A stretch of 64,000 nt of DNA, taken from the NCBI GenBank assembly GCA_964398055.1, contig CAYNLK010000028.1, forward strand, positions 14,235 to 78,234, in the 5' to 3' direction. Made by a program: the position numbers and the translations under genes. Of this stretch, positions 17,033-25,351 are shown one piece after another. The DNA comes from CAYNLK01 sp964398055. GTDB taxonomy: Bacteria; Chloroflexota; Anaerolineae; 4572-78; J111. The notes under the pieces are model-generated. The model was not told the origin of the DNA. It was given only the letters and a program-made list of their open reading frames with translations, and ran no database searches. The first letter of the stretch is position 1. Each line of letters begins with the position of its first letter.

Positions 17033-18511
17033 TCACAACCCCCCCAAAATCGTACCGCGCATCTCCATCGGTTGGAACATGATCCACAGCGCCGCGCCCA
17101 AGAGCAAGACGGCTAACATACCCCACGGCAAAAAAGCCCGCAGCGCAACACGCCGCTCCCCGTAGTGATCCAACGCAATTTGGAAGGCAGTCACCAGCGA
17201 ACCCAACAGCCCCAGGTAAAGCAGGGCGGTCTGAATTGGGAAGAGCCAGTCGGGCGGCACGAGTGGTCCCAACTGCCATTGCGGCGAGCCGGCCGGCAGA
17301 CCGCTGTCATTCAGGAAAGATTGGGCCACCGGGACCAGGGTCAGTGCGCCGGTGAGAAAATGGAAGGCATAATGAGCCAGCCACATGCCAAAGCCGAGCG
17401 GCACCAGGCTAAAGACAAAGCGCCGGATGAGATAACCCAACGACTCGTTGGCCTGTCCGGCCAGCAGCCGGCTGACCAAGGCAGTGACCGTCAATAAAAC
17501 AGCCGGGATGACCACCAAACCAACGCCAAACAGCAGTAGCAGGCCGGGTATTTCTGAGCTGGTGTTGAGCCAGCCAGCCAACTGCTGCTGCAAAGCATAA
17601 ACCGGACTGATCATACCAAAGGCGTTTAGGTAAGCGCCAAAGATCAGCACCGCCAGCAGCGCGGTCAGGTCCCAGCGCTGGCTGAAACGGCCAATCCCGG
17701 AACGCCAGGGATCGCGCCACAACTCCTGGGTGGGTAGGCGAGCCAGCAAGCCAACATTATCGTGGGGGCAGGCGTGGACACAGTCAAGGCAGAACGTGCA
17801 ATCCATATTGCCGACTTTTTTCTCCTGAAACAGCCACAACTCGCAACCACGCTGACCCGTAGAACCGTTGCCGGCAATACAATCTTTGGTCCGGCATGCC
17901 GCGCAAATATCGGCCTGGCGAATCTTGATCTCCCCCGGCGAAATCAACGAACCCATGAAATTGAACTGCCCCAGAGGACAAACATATTTGCAGAAGGCCG
18001 CTCCCTGAAAAAAGGTATCGACCACCACGGCGGTTAAAAAATAAGCCAGGATAATCCAGGCGGTGAGCCAGGGGCTGGCCCACAAATCATAAAGCTCATA
18101 GATAACAAAGAACAGGACAAGCAACCCCACCGCCAGCCATTTGTGCCGCAGCCAGACTGGCGCCTGGCGTTGGAAGCCGCTGGCTCGGCCCAGCCAACGG
18201 CCCAATTCGCGCGGCAACATAAAAGGGCAGGCCATACAAAAAAGATTACCCACCACCAACAAAGCCAAAACGATCAAGCCGCGATAGTGAATCCAGGTGG
18301 TGACGGTGGCCAGATTCTTGGGCGCTTGCTGCGGGCCTAACAACCCATCAAAGATAATAAAAGCGCTGATGAGCAATAAGACGGTCTGCAACGATTGCCT
18401 GGCATAACGCCAGCGCAAGAAGGGACCAAGCAACGGCCAGGTCAGGATATCGTTTAGGGCGAAGGTGTTATCGGTCAGCCGAGCCGGTTTGAGGGCAGGC
18501 GGAGAGGTCAT
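17033..18511 (-). CDS. NosR/NapH-type 4Fe-4S membrane protein
   Basis: A 492-residue polytopic membrane protein with ferredoxin-like cysteine clusters in its middle. 'LFCMACPFMLPRE' (about residue 85) and 'FCKYVCPLGQFN' are the membrane-proximal CxxxCP motifs of the NapH/NosR/CcoG family. 'ICAACRTKDC' and 'CTFCLDCVHACPHDNVG' supply [4Fe-4S] ligands. Such proteins move electrons across or to the periplasmic face for nitrous oxide or nitrate reductases, or for copper-enzyme maturation. Six or more further hydrophobic segments follow, more than in NapH. The start ATG at 18511 overlaps the upstream lipoprotein stop (ATGA). No nosZ, napA or nrf gene is nearby, so the terminal acceptor is unknown. 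Confidence 0.8.
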   Translation of the reverse strand: MTSPPALKPARLTDNTFALNDILTWPLLGPFLRWRYARQSLQTVLLLISAFIIFDGLLGPQQAPKNLATVTTWIHYRGLIVLALLVVGNLFCMACPFMLPRELGRWLGRASGFQRQAPVWLRHKWLAVGLLVLFFVIYELYDLWASPWLTAWIILAYFLTAVVVDTFFQGAAFCKYVCPLGQFNFMGSLISPGEIKIRQADICAACRTKDCIAGNGSTGQRGCELWLFQEKKVGNMDCTFCLDCVHACPHDNVGLLARLPTQELWRDPWRSGIGRFSQRWDLTALLAVLIFGAYLNAFGMISPVYALQQQLAGWLNTSSEIPGLLLLFGVGLVVIPAVLLTVTALVSRLLAGQANESLGYLIRRFVFSLVPLGFGMWLAHYAFHFLTGALTLVPVAQSFLNDSGLPAGSPQWQLGPLVPPDWLFPIQTALLYLGLLGSLVTAFQIALDHYGERRVALRAFLPWGMLAVLLLGAALWIMFQPMEMRGTILGGL

Positions 18512-18915
18512 TTTACTGTTACCGGAAATTGGCGCGAGATGATTTGGCCATCGGCCAGGGTGGCCTTGACGGTAACGATCCAGTCCCCCCCCATCGTCCA
18601 TTCAAACGGGGCCTGATAACGGCCACCTGAACCGCTGCTCACCTCAGCCAAAACCGGCGTCATGCCAGCGTGGGTCATGTTCCCTTCGATATCCAGACGG
18701 GCATTTTCAATGGGCTGGCCGGAGGCATCGGCCAGGGTGACAATGAGGGCGGCCGGGCCAACGGCCGGTTGAGCCGGTTCAACGACCAGCTCGATCCGAA
18801 TATCGGCAGTTTGGAAGGACTGGTCCGTCTGAATTCGGCCGCAGGCCGGCAAAATTCCGGCGGTGACTACCAGGATCAGCCATAACAGAACAGGAAAAAC
18901 CTTAGAGAAAGTCAT
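18508..18915 (-). CDS. YtkA-like lipoprotein
   Basis: A 135-residue protein starting at ATG 18915 with a lipoprotein signal ('LVVTAGILPACGR', lipobox Cys at about residue 24). The rest is a beta-sandwich-like domain with 'GNMTHAGMTPV' and 'APFEWTMGGDWIVTVKATL', the pattern of YtkA-like domains where the His/Met residues are candidates for copper binding. The open frame extends to 19029, but the lipobox fixes the start at 18915. First gene of a three-gene operon; its stop overlaps the next start by 4 nt. Extracytoplasmic, probably working with the downstream Fe-S membrane protein. Confidence 0.7.
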   Translation of the reverse strand: MTFSKVFPVLLWLILVVTAGILPACGRIQTDQSFQTADIRIELVVEPAQPAVGPAALIVTLADASGQPIENARLDIEGNMTHAGMTPVLAEVSSGSGGRYQAPFEWTMGGDWIVTVKATLADGQIISRQFPVTVK

Positions 18916-19105
18916 GCGCAAAAGTAACGATGCTCCCGGGTAATTGTCTCCCCCTGGCAATGCCGATATCAACCGGACCACCACGGTGACTGGTAGAACA
19001 ATAGAGCAGACAAGAACCGTTAACGACAACTTCGGACATAAGGCAGCGGTGATATTATAACACAGAGTTGATCATAGCCGGAATCAACAACATTCAAGTA
19101 GTGGC

Positions 19106-19206
19106 CGGGAACACCGAGAAACACAGAGAATCCACGGAGATGCACAAAGGTTACAACAGTTTTTCTCGGTGAAGCTCTGGGCCATCTCTGCGTGGCTCTG
19201 TGTAGC
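19106..19206. repeat. Imperfect palindromic 'ACACAGAGA' repeat (copy 2)
   Basis: Located in the 474-bp divergent gap between the YtkA lipoprotein and the COX2-like gene. The left arm (AACACCGAGAAACACAGAG ...) and the right arm (... CATCTCTGCGTGGCTCTGTG) are imperfectly complementary. It uses the same word set as the element at 12299-12415. The rest of the gap holds the promoter at 19222-19250. Confidence 0.6.
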
Positions 19207-19221
19207 TGAATAGTTACCTTA

Positions 19222-19250
19222 TTGACAGGTCAGCCGCTCAAGAGTAGAAT
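19222..19250 (+). promoter_or_regulatory. Sigma70-type promoter for the COX2-like/ctaAB genes
   Basis: A perfect TTGACA (19222-19227) and TAGAAT (19245-19250) are separated by exactly 17 nt. Transcription would start near 19257, about 130 nt before the ATG at 19390. Confidence 0.7.
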
Positions 19251-19389
19251 TATTGTTCCAAATGACTCAAGGATGATATCTGATGTTGGCGGCAACATCC
19301 AAGAACTACCTACCGGCGGACGCACCGGCTGATTAACCTGATTCCGCCTGTATCGCCATTTCCTACCAGCCTTGCCCGGAGGCCCAAAT

Positions 19390-19626
19390 ATGATCAGTTT
19401 ACCCTGGACCATCCTCTGGCTGGCCACCGGAATTTCCGTGGCCGTTTGTGGGCTGCTGATCTACTCGTTGCTTAGAGTCCGGCGGAACGCTGCCAGCAAA
19501 GCCGAGCCGGAGCAGAGCTTCCCGAGCAGTCCAATCCTGGAATTCATCTGGACTTTTATTCCGGTGGGACTGCTGCTGATTATTCTGGCCTTAACCTTTC
19601 AAGCGATGACCGAAATCAAGCCGTGA
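19390..19626 (+). CDS. Membrane-only COX2-like protein (no CuA domain)
   Basis: A 78-residue protein with two transmembrane helices (about 5-25 and 52-72) joined by a charged loop. The second helix starts 'LEFIWTFIPVGLLLI', the signature of the transmembrane hairpin of cytochrome c oxidase subunit II. The protein ends right after this helix ('FQAMTEIKP'), so the periplasmic cupredoxin domain that carries CuA is absent and is not found in another frame downstream. A GGAGG site lies 7 nt before the ATG, and a strong promoter sits upstream, so the gene looks expressed rather than decayed. The fused heme synthase gene follows within 40 nt. It could be an accessory oxidase subunit or a truncated coxB. 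Confidence 0.65.
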   Translation: MISLPWTILWLATGISVAVCGLLIYSLLRVRRNAASKAEPEQSFPSSPILEFIWTFIPVGLLLIILALTFQAMTEIKP

Positions 19627-19665
19627 GCGGCGCCGGCCTGGAAAGAAGAATGGGAGTTGTTAGGA

Positions 19666-21483
19666 GTGAATGACAACCAACCTATAACCAGCCAGCGTTT
19701 TAGAAAACTGTCGGTTATTACCTCAGGCTGGATGCTGCTGTTAATTCTGGCCGGGGCGATTGTCCGGGTGACCGGCTCGGAGTTGGGTTGCCCGGATTGG
19801 CCGCTCTGCGCCGGTCAAACGCTGCCGGCCTGGATTAACCTGGGCCACCGGCTGATTGCCGGGGCGGCGCTGTTGTTGAGCATCGCACTGGCCGGGTTGG
19901 CCTGGCGCGACTACCGTTCACAGCAGTTGATCCTTTGGCCGGCGCTTCTGGCCGCGGGCCTGGCCGGAGGGCAAGCATTATTGGGCGCAGCCAGCGTGTG
20001 GTTCGACGCCCCAGCCCTGACCGTCATCAGTCACCTGCTGGTCGCCCTGGCCTATTTCAGCAGCACGCTATTCCTGGCGACGGCGGCCCACCTGCCGGCC
20101 GCAACCATACGCCGGGCTGGCATTACCTCTCCCAGCCACCGGCGTGATTATCGCCACCTCTGGCTGGCCATCGCCGCGACGCTACTGCTGGTGCTGACCG
20201 GGGCCGTGGTCACCAACACCGGCAGCGGGCTGGCCTGCCCGGATTGGCCGTTGTGCCAGGGCGAAATCTTTCCGGCCAGCGCCAGCCTGAGTATGGTCAT
20301 CAATCTCGGCCACCGCTTCAGCGTGATCGCCGTGGGCATTATCATCGCCGGGGTGGTGTTGAAAAGTCGCCGCCAATACGCCGCTTACCGGCCGCTGGTG
20401 CAGTGGGCTAGCGCGTTGGGCTGGCTGTATCTGGCCCAAATTGCCCTCGGTGGGATCAATGTGCTGGCCCGGCTGCCGCTGCTCACCGACGCCCTGCACC
20501 TGTTGTTGGCCGCGGCCACCTGGGGTTGCCTCATCATCGTCACCAGCCTCTTTTACCTGACCGCCAACACCAAATTACCGGTGACCCAAACAAGCGACGA
20601 AGAACAGCAGGCCGTTTTCGGACGGCAAAAAGCGACGGTCTACCTTAAGTTGACCAAACCCTGGATTATGGTGCTGCTGCTGATTACCACCGCCGGGGCT
20701 ATGTTCATTGCCGCCAGCGGGCTGCCCAGCCTGTCGTTAGTCCTCTACACGTTGTTGGGCGGGGCGCTGGCCGCCGGCGGGGCGAGTGTCTTGAACAGCT
20801 ATGTCGATAGCGATATTGACCAGTTGATGTCGCGCACGGCGCGACGGCCAACTGTAACCGGCCTGGTCACCCCCGAAGAGACGCTCTTCTTTGGGCTGGC
20901 TCTCAGCACGATGTCGTTCTTGCTGTTGGCTATGTTCGTCAATACCCTGAGCGCGGCGCTGAGTACGCTGGGCATCATCTACTATGTATTTTTCTATACC
21001 CTGTATCTCAAACGAGCGACCCTCCACAACATCATCATTGGCGGCGCAGCCGGAGCCATTCCGCCGCTGGTCGGTTGGACGGCGGTCACCGGCAGTTTAG
21101 ATTTAGGGGCGCTCTATCTGTTTGCGATCATTTTCTTCTGGACTCCGCCCCACACCTGGGCGCTGGCCCTGCTGGTGAAAAAGGATTACGCCCGGGCCCA
21201 GGTGCCGATGCTGCCGGTCGTCGTTGGGGAAAAAGAGACCACCTACCAGATCTTTCTTTACTCGATCCTGCTGGTGACCATCACCGTCCTGCCCTTTACC
21301 TTCAATATGTTGAGTTGGGTGTACGTCGTTGCGGCTCTGGCCCTGGGTCTACCTTTCATCTACCTGGCCTGGAAATTGTGGCGCAATTACAGCAAAAGCG
21401 TCAGTAAACGCCTGTACAAATTCTCCCAGGCCTACCTGGCCCTCCTCTTTGTGATCATGGCCCTGGATAGAATCTTCTTTTAA
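19666..21483 (+). CDS. ctaA-ctaB: Fused heme A synthase (CtaA) - protoheme IX farnesyltransferase (CtaB)
   Basis: A two-enzyme fusion of about 605 residues. Residues 1-310 form CtaA/COX15, with two homologous four-helix halves. Each half has 'TGSELGCPDWPLC' or 'TNTGSGLACPDWPLC' and a heme-ligand His in 'INLGHR'. Residues ~330-605 form the UbiA-type CtaB, with 'LKLTKPWIM', the Asp-rich 'NSYVDSDIDQLMSRTARRP' and a second 'FWTPPHTWALALLVKKDY'. Together they make heme O and then heme A for cytochrome c oxidase. The two homologous CxxxxxxxC pairs match the oxygen-tolerant class of CtaA. Start is uncertain: GTG 19666 has GGGAG at 9 nt; TTG 19657 is also in frame. Oxidase subunits themselves are not in the window. 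Confidence 0.93.
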   Translation: MNDNQPITSQRFRKLSVITSGWMLLLILAGAIVRVTGSELGCPDWPLCAGQTLPAWINLGHRLIAGAALLLSIALAGLAWRDYRSQQLILWPALLAAGLAGGQALLGAASVWFDAPALTVISHLLVALAYFSSTLFLATAAHLPAATIRRAGITSPSHRRDYRHLWLAIAATLLLVLTGAVVTNTGSGLACPDWPLCQGEIFPASASLSMVINLGHRFSVIAVGIIIAGVVLKSRRQYAAYRPLVQWASALGWLYLAQIALGGINVLARLPLLTDALHLLLAAATWGCLIIVTSLFYLTANTKLPVTQTSDEEQQAVFGRQKATVYLKLTKPWIMVLLLITTAGAMFIAASGLPSLSLVLYTLLGGALAAGGASVLNSYVDSDIDQLMSRTARRPTVTGLVTPEETLFFGLALSTMSFLLLAMFVNTLSAALSTLGIIYYVFFYTLYLKRATLHNIIIGGAAGAIPPLVGWTAVTGSLDLGALYLFAIIFFWTPPHTWALALLVKKDYARAQVPMLPVVVGEKETTYQIFLYSILLVTITVLPFTFNMLSWVYVVAALALGLPFIYLAWKLWRNYSKSVSKRLYKFSQAYLALLFVIMALDRIFF

Positions 21484-21512
21484 GATTTCCTGTAATTATT
21501 TCAGTAGATAAT

Positions 21513-21788
21513 TCAGACGCCACCTTTCTCGCTCCATTGTGCCGGGTAGGGCATACTCAGCTTACGAAACGGCTTTGCTGGCTGGTAGGCCAGGCCGGCC
21601 AGGTCGCCGGCGCTCAGGCCCATGGGCTTCAGGGTCGTACCCAACAAGGGTCGCGTGTCCACCCCAACCAGCCGGCGCAAACCCGCCTGGCCGAAGCGCG
21701 GCCCCGGAAAGTGCTGCAACAAGCTGTTAGGCACATCCAGAATTATTTGGTACGAGGCTCAATTCATTGACATTGGCCTGGCCGTTGT
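21513..21788 (-). pseudogene. Degenerate fragment of a RuBisCO-like protein (RLP)
   Basis: Reading the minus strand from the FGGY stop, one frame gives 'FVNNGQANVNELSLVPN'. A frameshift near 21745 then leads into 'IILDVPNSLLQHFPGPRFG' and 'RRLVGVDTRPLLGTTLKPMGLSAGDLAGLAYQ'. This matches the RuBisCO-superfamily segment just before the active-site barrel ('GPRFG', 'RPLLGT..KP.GLS'). The first ~100 and last ~220 residues are missing, including the KDDE metal site. The sequence after 'LAYQ' is unrelated before a stop. It is a relic of a type IV RLP at the distal end of the catabolic operon. The junction is exact: it begins where the FGGY gene ends. Confidence 0.7.
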
Positions 21789-23339
21789 TCACGAATTTTG
21801 GCTGACATGCCGCACTGCTTGGTGGATCAGCGGTTGCAGCGGGGGATAGGTGTTGATGTACTGATCGATGTAGAAGCGATAAGCTTCGTGAGCGGCCGGG
21901 TTTGGCTCGATGCGGCTACGCACATGCACCATCTGTTTGGCCGCGCTCTGGATATCGGGGAACAGGCCGGCCGCGACCGCGCCCAGAATCGCCGAGCCTA
22001 AGGCTGCCCCATCCGCCACCTCAGGCAGGGTGATGGGTACGTTACTCACATCGGCGTGAATCTGCATCCAGAAGGCGCTTTTGGTCGGGCCGCCGGCGGC
22101 CACCATCTCTTGCACCACGTAGCCATGGTCGCGAAAAGTGCGCAGGATATGTTCGGTGCCGTAGGCAATGCCCTCGATGATGGCCCGGAAGAGGTGGCCG
22201 GTGGTGTGCTTGAGCGACAGCCCGCGAATGACGCCGCGCGCCTCCGGGTCCACATAGGGGGTGCGATTGCCTTGCCAGTAGTCGAGGACAATCAACCCCT
22301 CAGACCCCGGCGGGACCTGCTCGGCCAGTTCGGTCAGGACGGTATAAATATCCACCCCGCGCTGAGCGGCGATGGCGGCTTCATTACCGCAGTAATTATC
22401 TTTGAACCATTTCACCACCGAGCCGGTGGAAACCTGGCCGCCTTCCACGGTGTACTGGCCGGGCAAAACGGCGTCGGTGTAGGCGCCAAAGATGCCTTTG
22501 GCGTGAAAGGGTTGGGCGCTCTGGCCCAGGTGCAGGTGGGATGAGCCGGTGATGAAGGCCATTTTACCGGGCTGGACAACATCAAGGCCAATCATGGCCA
22601 CAAAGGCATCGGCGCCCCCTTGGGCCACCGGGATGCCCGGCGGCAGGCCCAACTCGTCCGCCACCGCGGGCAGCAACGGGCCAACAACTTGGCCCAGATC
22701 CAACACCCGCGGCGGAAACTTCGCCAGGATGTCGCCCAGGCCAATTTGCTCATAAAAACTGGCGGGCCAGCCGCCCTCGGCCCGGTCGTAATACCAGCGG
22801 ATGGCCGTGTTGTTGATGCTGGCGGTCCAGGCACCGGTCAGCCGCAGGTTCAACCAGTCGATAAATTCGCCAATATAACGGGCCTGGCGGTAGATATCGG
22901 CTTCGTTTTCTTTGAGCCACAATGCCTTGCAGGGCATCCATTCGGCGGAGACATTGCCATAACCGTTGTATTTGAGGGCGGGATGGCCGCTGGCGGCAAT
23001 GCGCCGGGCCTGGTCGGCGGCGCGCACATCCATCCAGATGATGGCCGGGCGCAAAGGTTGGAAGTTGTTGCCCAGCGCCAACACGGTGCAACTGGTGCAG
23101 TCCGCGCCCAGGCCCACAATGGCTTCTTTGGGGATGCCGCTGTCGGCCAGGGCCTGGCGGGTGGCCTGAACCAGGGCCGACCACCATTCATCGGGGCGCT
23201 GCTCAGCCCAGCCGGGCCGGGGATGGTAGAGGGGATAAGTTTGGGAGGCAAAGACAACTGGCTTGCCGGCGGTATCGAAGATGCCCACCCGGACACTTTC
23301 GGTGCCGAAGTCGATGCCCAGGATGTAGGGTCCGGTCAT
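21789..23339 (-). CDS. FGGY-family carbohydrate kinase
   Basis: ATP-dependent sugar or polyol kinase of 516 residues. The N-terminal phosphate-binding motif is 'ILGIDFGTESVRVGIFD', of the form used by ribulokinase-like FGGY members. 'GLGADCTSCTVLAL' and 'WMDVRAADQA' follow, and the second domain has 'GGADAFVAMIGLD', 'FITGSSHLHLG' and the adenosine-binding 'VAAGGPTKSAFWMQIHADV'. The start is moved to ATG 23339, because the longer frame overlaps the dehydrogenase gene. It lies 16 nt after that gene in the catabolic operon and directly before the RLP relic. The substrate is probably a ketopentose, tetrulose or polyol; exact specificity cannot be read. Confidence 0.85.
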   Translation of the reverse strand: MTGPYILGIDFGTESVRVGIFDTAGKPVVFASQTYPLYHPRPGWAEQRPDEWWSALVQATRQALADSGIPKEAIVGLGADCTSCTVLALGNNFQPLRPAIIWMDVRAADQARRIAASGHPALKYNGYGNVSAEWMPCKALWLKENEADIYRQARYIGEFIDWLNLRLTGAWTASINNTAIRWYYDRAEGGWPASFYEQIGLGDILAKFPPRVLDLGQVVGPLLPAVADELGLPPGIPVAQGGADAFVAMIGLDVVQPGKMAFITGSSHLHLGQSAQPFHAKGIFGAYTDAVLPGQYTVEGGQVSTGSVVKWFKDNYCGNEAAIAAQRGVDIYTVLTELAEQVPPGSEGLIVLDYWQGNRTPYVDPEARGVIRGLSLKHTTGHLFRAIIEGIAYGTEHILRTFRDHGYVVQEMVAAGGPTKSAFWMQIHADVSNVPITLPEVADGAALGSAILGAVAAGLFPDIQSAAKQMVHVRSRIEPNPAAHEAYRFYIDQYINTYPPLQPLIHQAVRHVSQNS

Positions 23340-23355
23340 AGTGGTCTCCCAGTAG

Positions 23356-24246
23356 TTATTGCTTTTTGACCTGTACGCCGGCCAGTTCCTCCAACTGCTT
23401 GATAAAGGCCGACGCATTTTCCCCGCCCCAGCCCTTATTCACCGCAGCCTTGATCACCTCGCGAGTTGCCGCGGAGGCGGGCAGCGGCACATTCAAATCT
23501 TGGGCAAAGCGGGCGATGAGATTGGCATCCTTAAGCATCAATTTGAGGGAGAAATGGGTGGTAAAATCACGGTTGATCAACATCTGGCCCACGCCATCGA
23601 AAATGGGCGACTTAAAATCGGTCACGTGCAACACGCCCAACACATCTTCAGGGTTCAAACCGGCTTTTGTGGCCAGGGTCATCGCCTCGCCCAGCGCCTC
23701 CAACTGGCTGGCCACGATTAGATTGCCCACCAATTTCATTGAAGAACCCATAGCGGTGCCGCCCATATAGTGGGTAGTCTCACTCAGGACTTCCAGAATC
23801 GGTTTCACCTGCTCAAACAGGTCGCGGTCGCCGCCGACCACAATCCACAGCCCACCGTTGGCTGCTTCGTTCTTGCTGCCAAAAACCGGGGACTCCAGGA
23901 ACCTGACCCCTTTTTCGGCGTAGGCGGCGGCCTCTTTACGGGTTGTGTCTGGATGTACCGTAGTCAAATCAATCACAATTTGACCGGCCCTGACGCCCGC
24001 CAGCACGCCCCCCTCGCCAAAAACCAGAGCCTCAACGGCGGCGTCATCACTGACACAATACATGACCACATCGGCCCCGGCAACCGCCTCGGCGGGCGAC
24101 TTGGCCGGTGTGGCCCCCTGCGCAACCAGCGGCTCACAGCGGGCCGGGGTGCGATTCCAAACGGTCACAGGATAGCCGGCCTTCAGTAAATTGGTCGCCA
24201 TACCCTGTCCCATGATACCCAAACCAAGATACGAAATTTTTTCCAT
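23356..24246 (-). CDS. NAD(P)-dependent beta-hydroxyacid dehydrogenase
   Basis: A 296-residue member of the 3-hydroxyisobutyrate dehydrogenase family (tartronate semialdehyde reductase, L-threonate dehydrogenase and relatives). The Rossmann motif is 'YLGLGIMGQGMATNLLKAG'. The substrate motif appears as 'FLESPVFGSKNEAANG', where the more usual form is 'DAPVSGG...A..G'. The catalytic Lys is in 'GSSMKLVGNLIVASQLEAL'. The 'VFGSKNEA' variation is typical of glyoxylate/succinic semialdehyde reductase-like and other subgroups. In this operon it likely oxidises or reduces a sugar-acid intermediate (inference). Gene order: ABC permease, this gene, FGGY kinase. Confidence 0.82.
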   Translation of the reverse strand: MEKISYLGLGIMGQGMATNLLKAGYPVTVWNRTPARCEPLVAQGATPAKSPAEAVAGADVVMYCVSDDAAVEALVFGEGGVLAGVRAGQIVIDLTTVHPDTTRKEAAAYAEKGVRFLESPVFGSKNEAANGGLWIVVGGDRDLFEQVKPILEVLSETTHYMGGTAMGSSMKLVGNLIVASQLEALGEAMTLATKAGLNPEDVLGVLHVTDFKSPIFDGVGQMLINRDFTTHFSLKLMLKDANLIARFAQDLNVPLPASAATREVIKAAVNKGWGGENASAFIKQLEELAGVQVKKQ

Positions 24247-24295
24247 TATTGAACTCCTGTTAAAGAAAAATGGACCGCCATTATGACGATCCCGT

Positions 24296-25342
24296 TTATT
24301 GACTTGAACCAGATTGTCGACTCCGTCGTTTTTCGGTGTAGTAATTAAGCACCATCACCGCCAAGAGCAAGCCACCCCAGGCAAACTGGCGAAAGAAAAT
24401 TGCCGCGCTCGAGGGAAACCACTCCAACATCAACATATTCAGTCCGGTGGAAAGGAATTGAATACTGAGAACAGCCAACACCAATCCTGAGACTGTGCCA
24501 AAACCACCGGTATAACTGACGCCACCCAGGATGGCAATCAGCACCGTCAGCAAAATGAAGGAGGCGCCAAAGTCCGGCTTGGCTGAATTTGTCCGGGCCA
24601 GAAAGATGATGCCGGCAATCCCGGCAATCAAGCCGGCCAGCCAATAGGTCCGCAGCAAGACACTATTACTATTGACCCCGGAGAAAAGCGCCGCCGTGGG
24701 ATTTGTACCCAACATATAAATATTGAAGCCGAACACGGTTCGATTCAATATAATTACAAAAGCAATCGCCACAAAAATGAAGATAATGATGGGAATCGGC
24801 ACACCCAGGATCGAACCGTTGCCAATGAACGCCAATTGGGTGGTGGTGATAGCCGGCCCGCCTGTAATTACAAAAGATAGCCCGGTGTAAATAGCGCCAC
24901 TGCCCAGCGTGGCCAGAATCGGGGTGATGCCGATACGCGATACCAGAAAGCCGTTCAATAAACCGCAGATCGACCCCACCAGCAGCGCCCCCAACATCGA
25001 CAGGGGCATAACAACGGCAAGCGGTATGCCAGGCGTAGCGCCGCCGTCGCCGGTTAGCCTGGTTAGAATCACAGCCGCTACAATCGCCGAAAGGTTGGCC
25101 GCCCCAACAATGGATAGATCAATGCCTCCCGTCAGCATGGTGATCATAATGGCAAAGGCCAGGATACCAAACTCCGGCAACTGCACAGCCATTGACTGCA
25201 TATTGCGCACCGTGAAGAATTTACCCGGTAACAACAAGCTAAAAGCGATGAAGATGACCAGGGCAATGATGAACAAGCGCAGCGTGTAAAAATCAAGAGG
25301 AAGGCGGATGGCCTTTGATTTACGTGAAGCTGTTTGGTTCAT
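24296..25342 (-). CDS. Ribose-type ABC transporter permease (RbsC-like), second copy
   Basis: A 348-residue inner-membrane permease of the BPD_transp_2 family with about 8-10 hydrophobic segments. The family stretch 'MITMLTGGIDLSIVGAANLSAIVAA' and the later 'GLIAGIAGIIFLARTNSAKPDFGASFILLTVLIAILGGVSYTGG' region (here broken at the usual E/A loop) are typical of RbsC/XylH/AraH-type proteins. It is the second of two adjacent, non-identical permeases, which suggests a heterodimeric channel. It ends 49 nt before the dehydrogenase start. Confidence 0.88.
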   Translation of the reverse strand: MNQTASRKSKAIRLPLDFYTLRLFIIALVIFIAFSLLLPGKFFTVRNMQSMAVQLPEFGILAFAIMITMLTGGIDLSIVGAANLSAIVAAVILTRLTGDGGATPGIPLAVVMPLSMLGALLVGSICGLLNGFLVSRIGITPILATLGSGAIYTGLSFVITGGPAITTTQLAFIGNGSILGVPIPIIIFIFVAIAFVIILNRTVFGFNIYMLGTNPTAALFSGVNSNSVLLRTYWLAGLIAGIAGIIFLARTNSAKPDFGASFILLTVLIAILGGVSYTGGFGTVSGLVLAVLSIQFLSTGLNMLMLEWFPSSAAIFFRQFAWGGLLLAVMVLNYYTEKRRSRQSGSSQ

Positions 25343-25351
25343 GATGAACGG

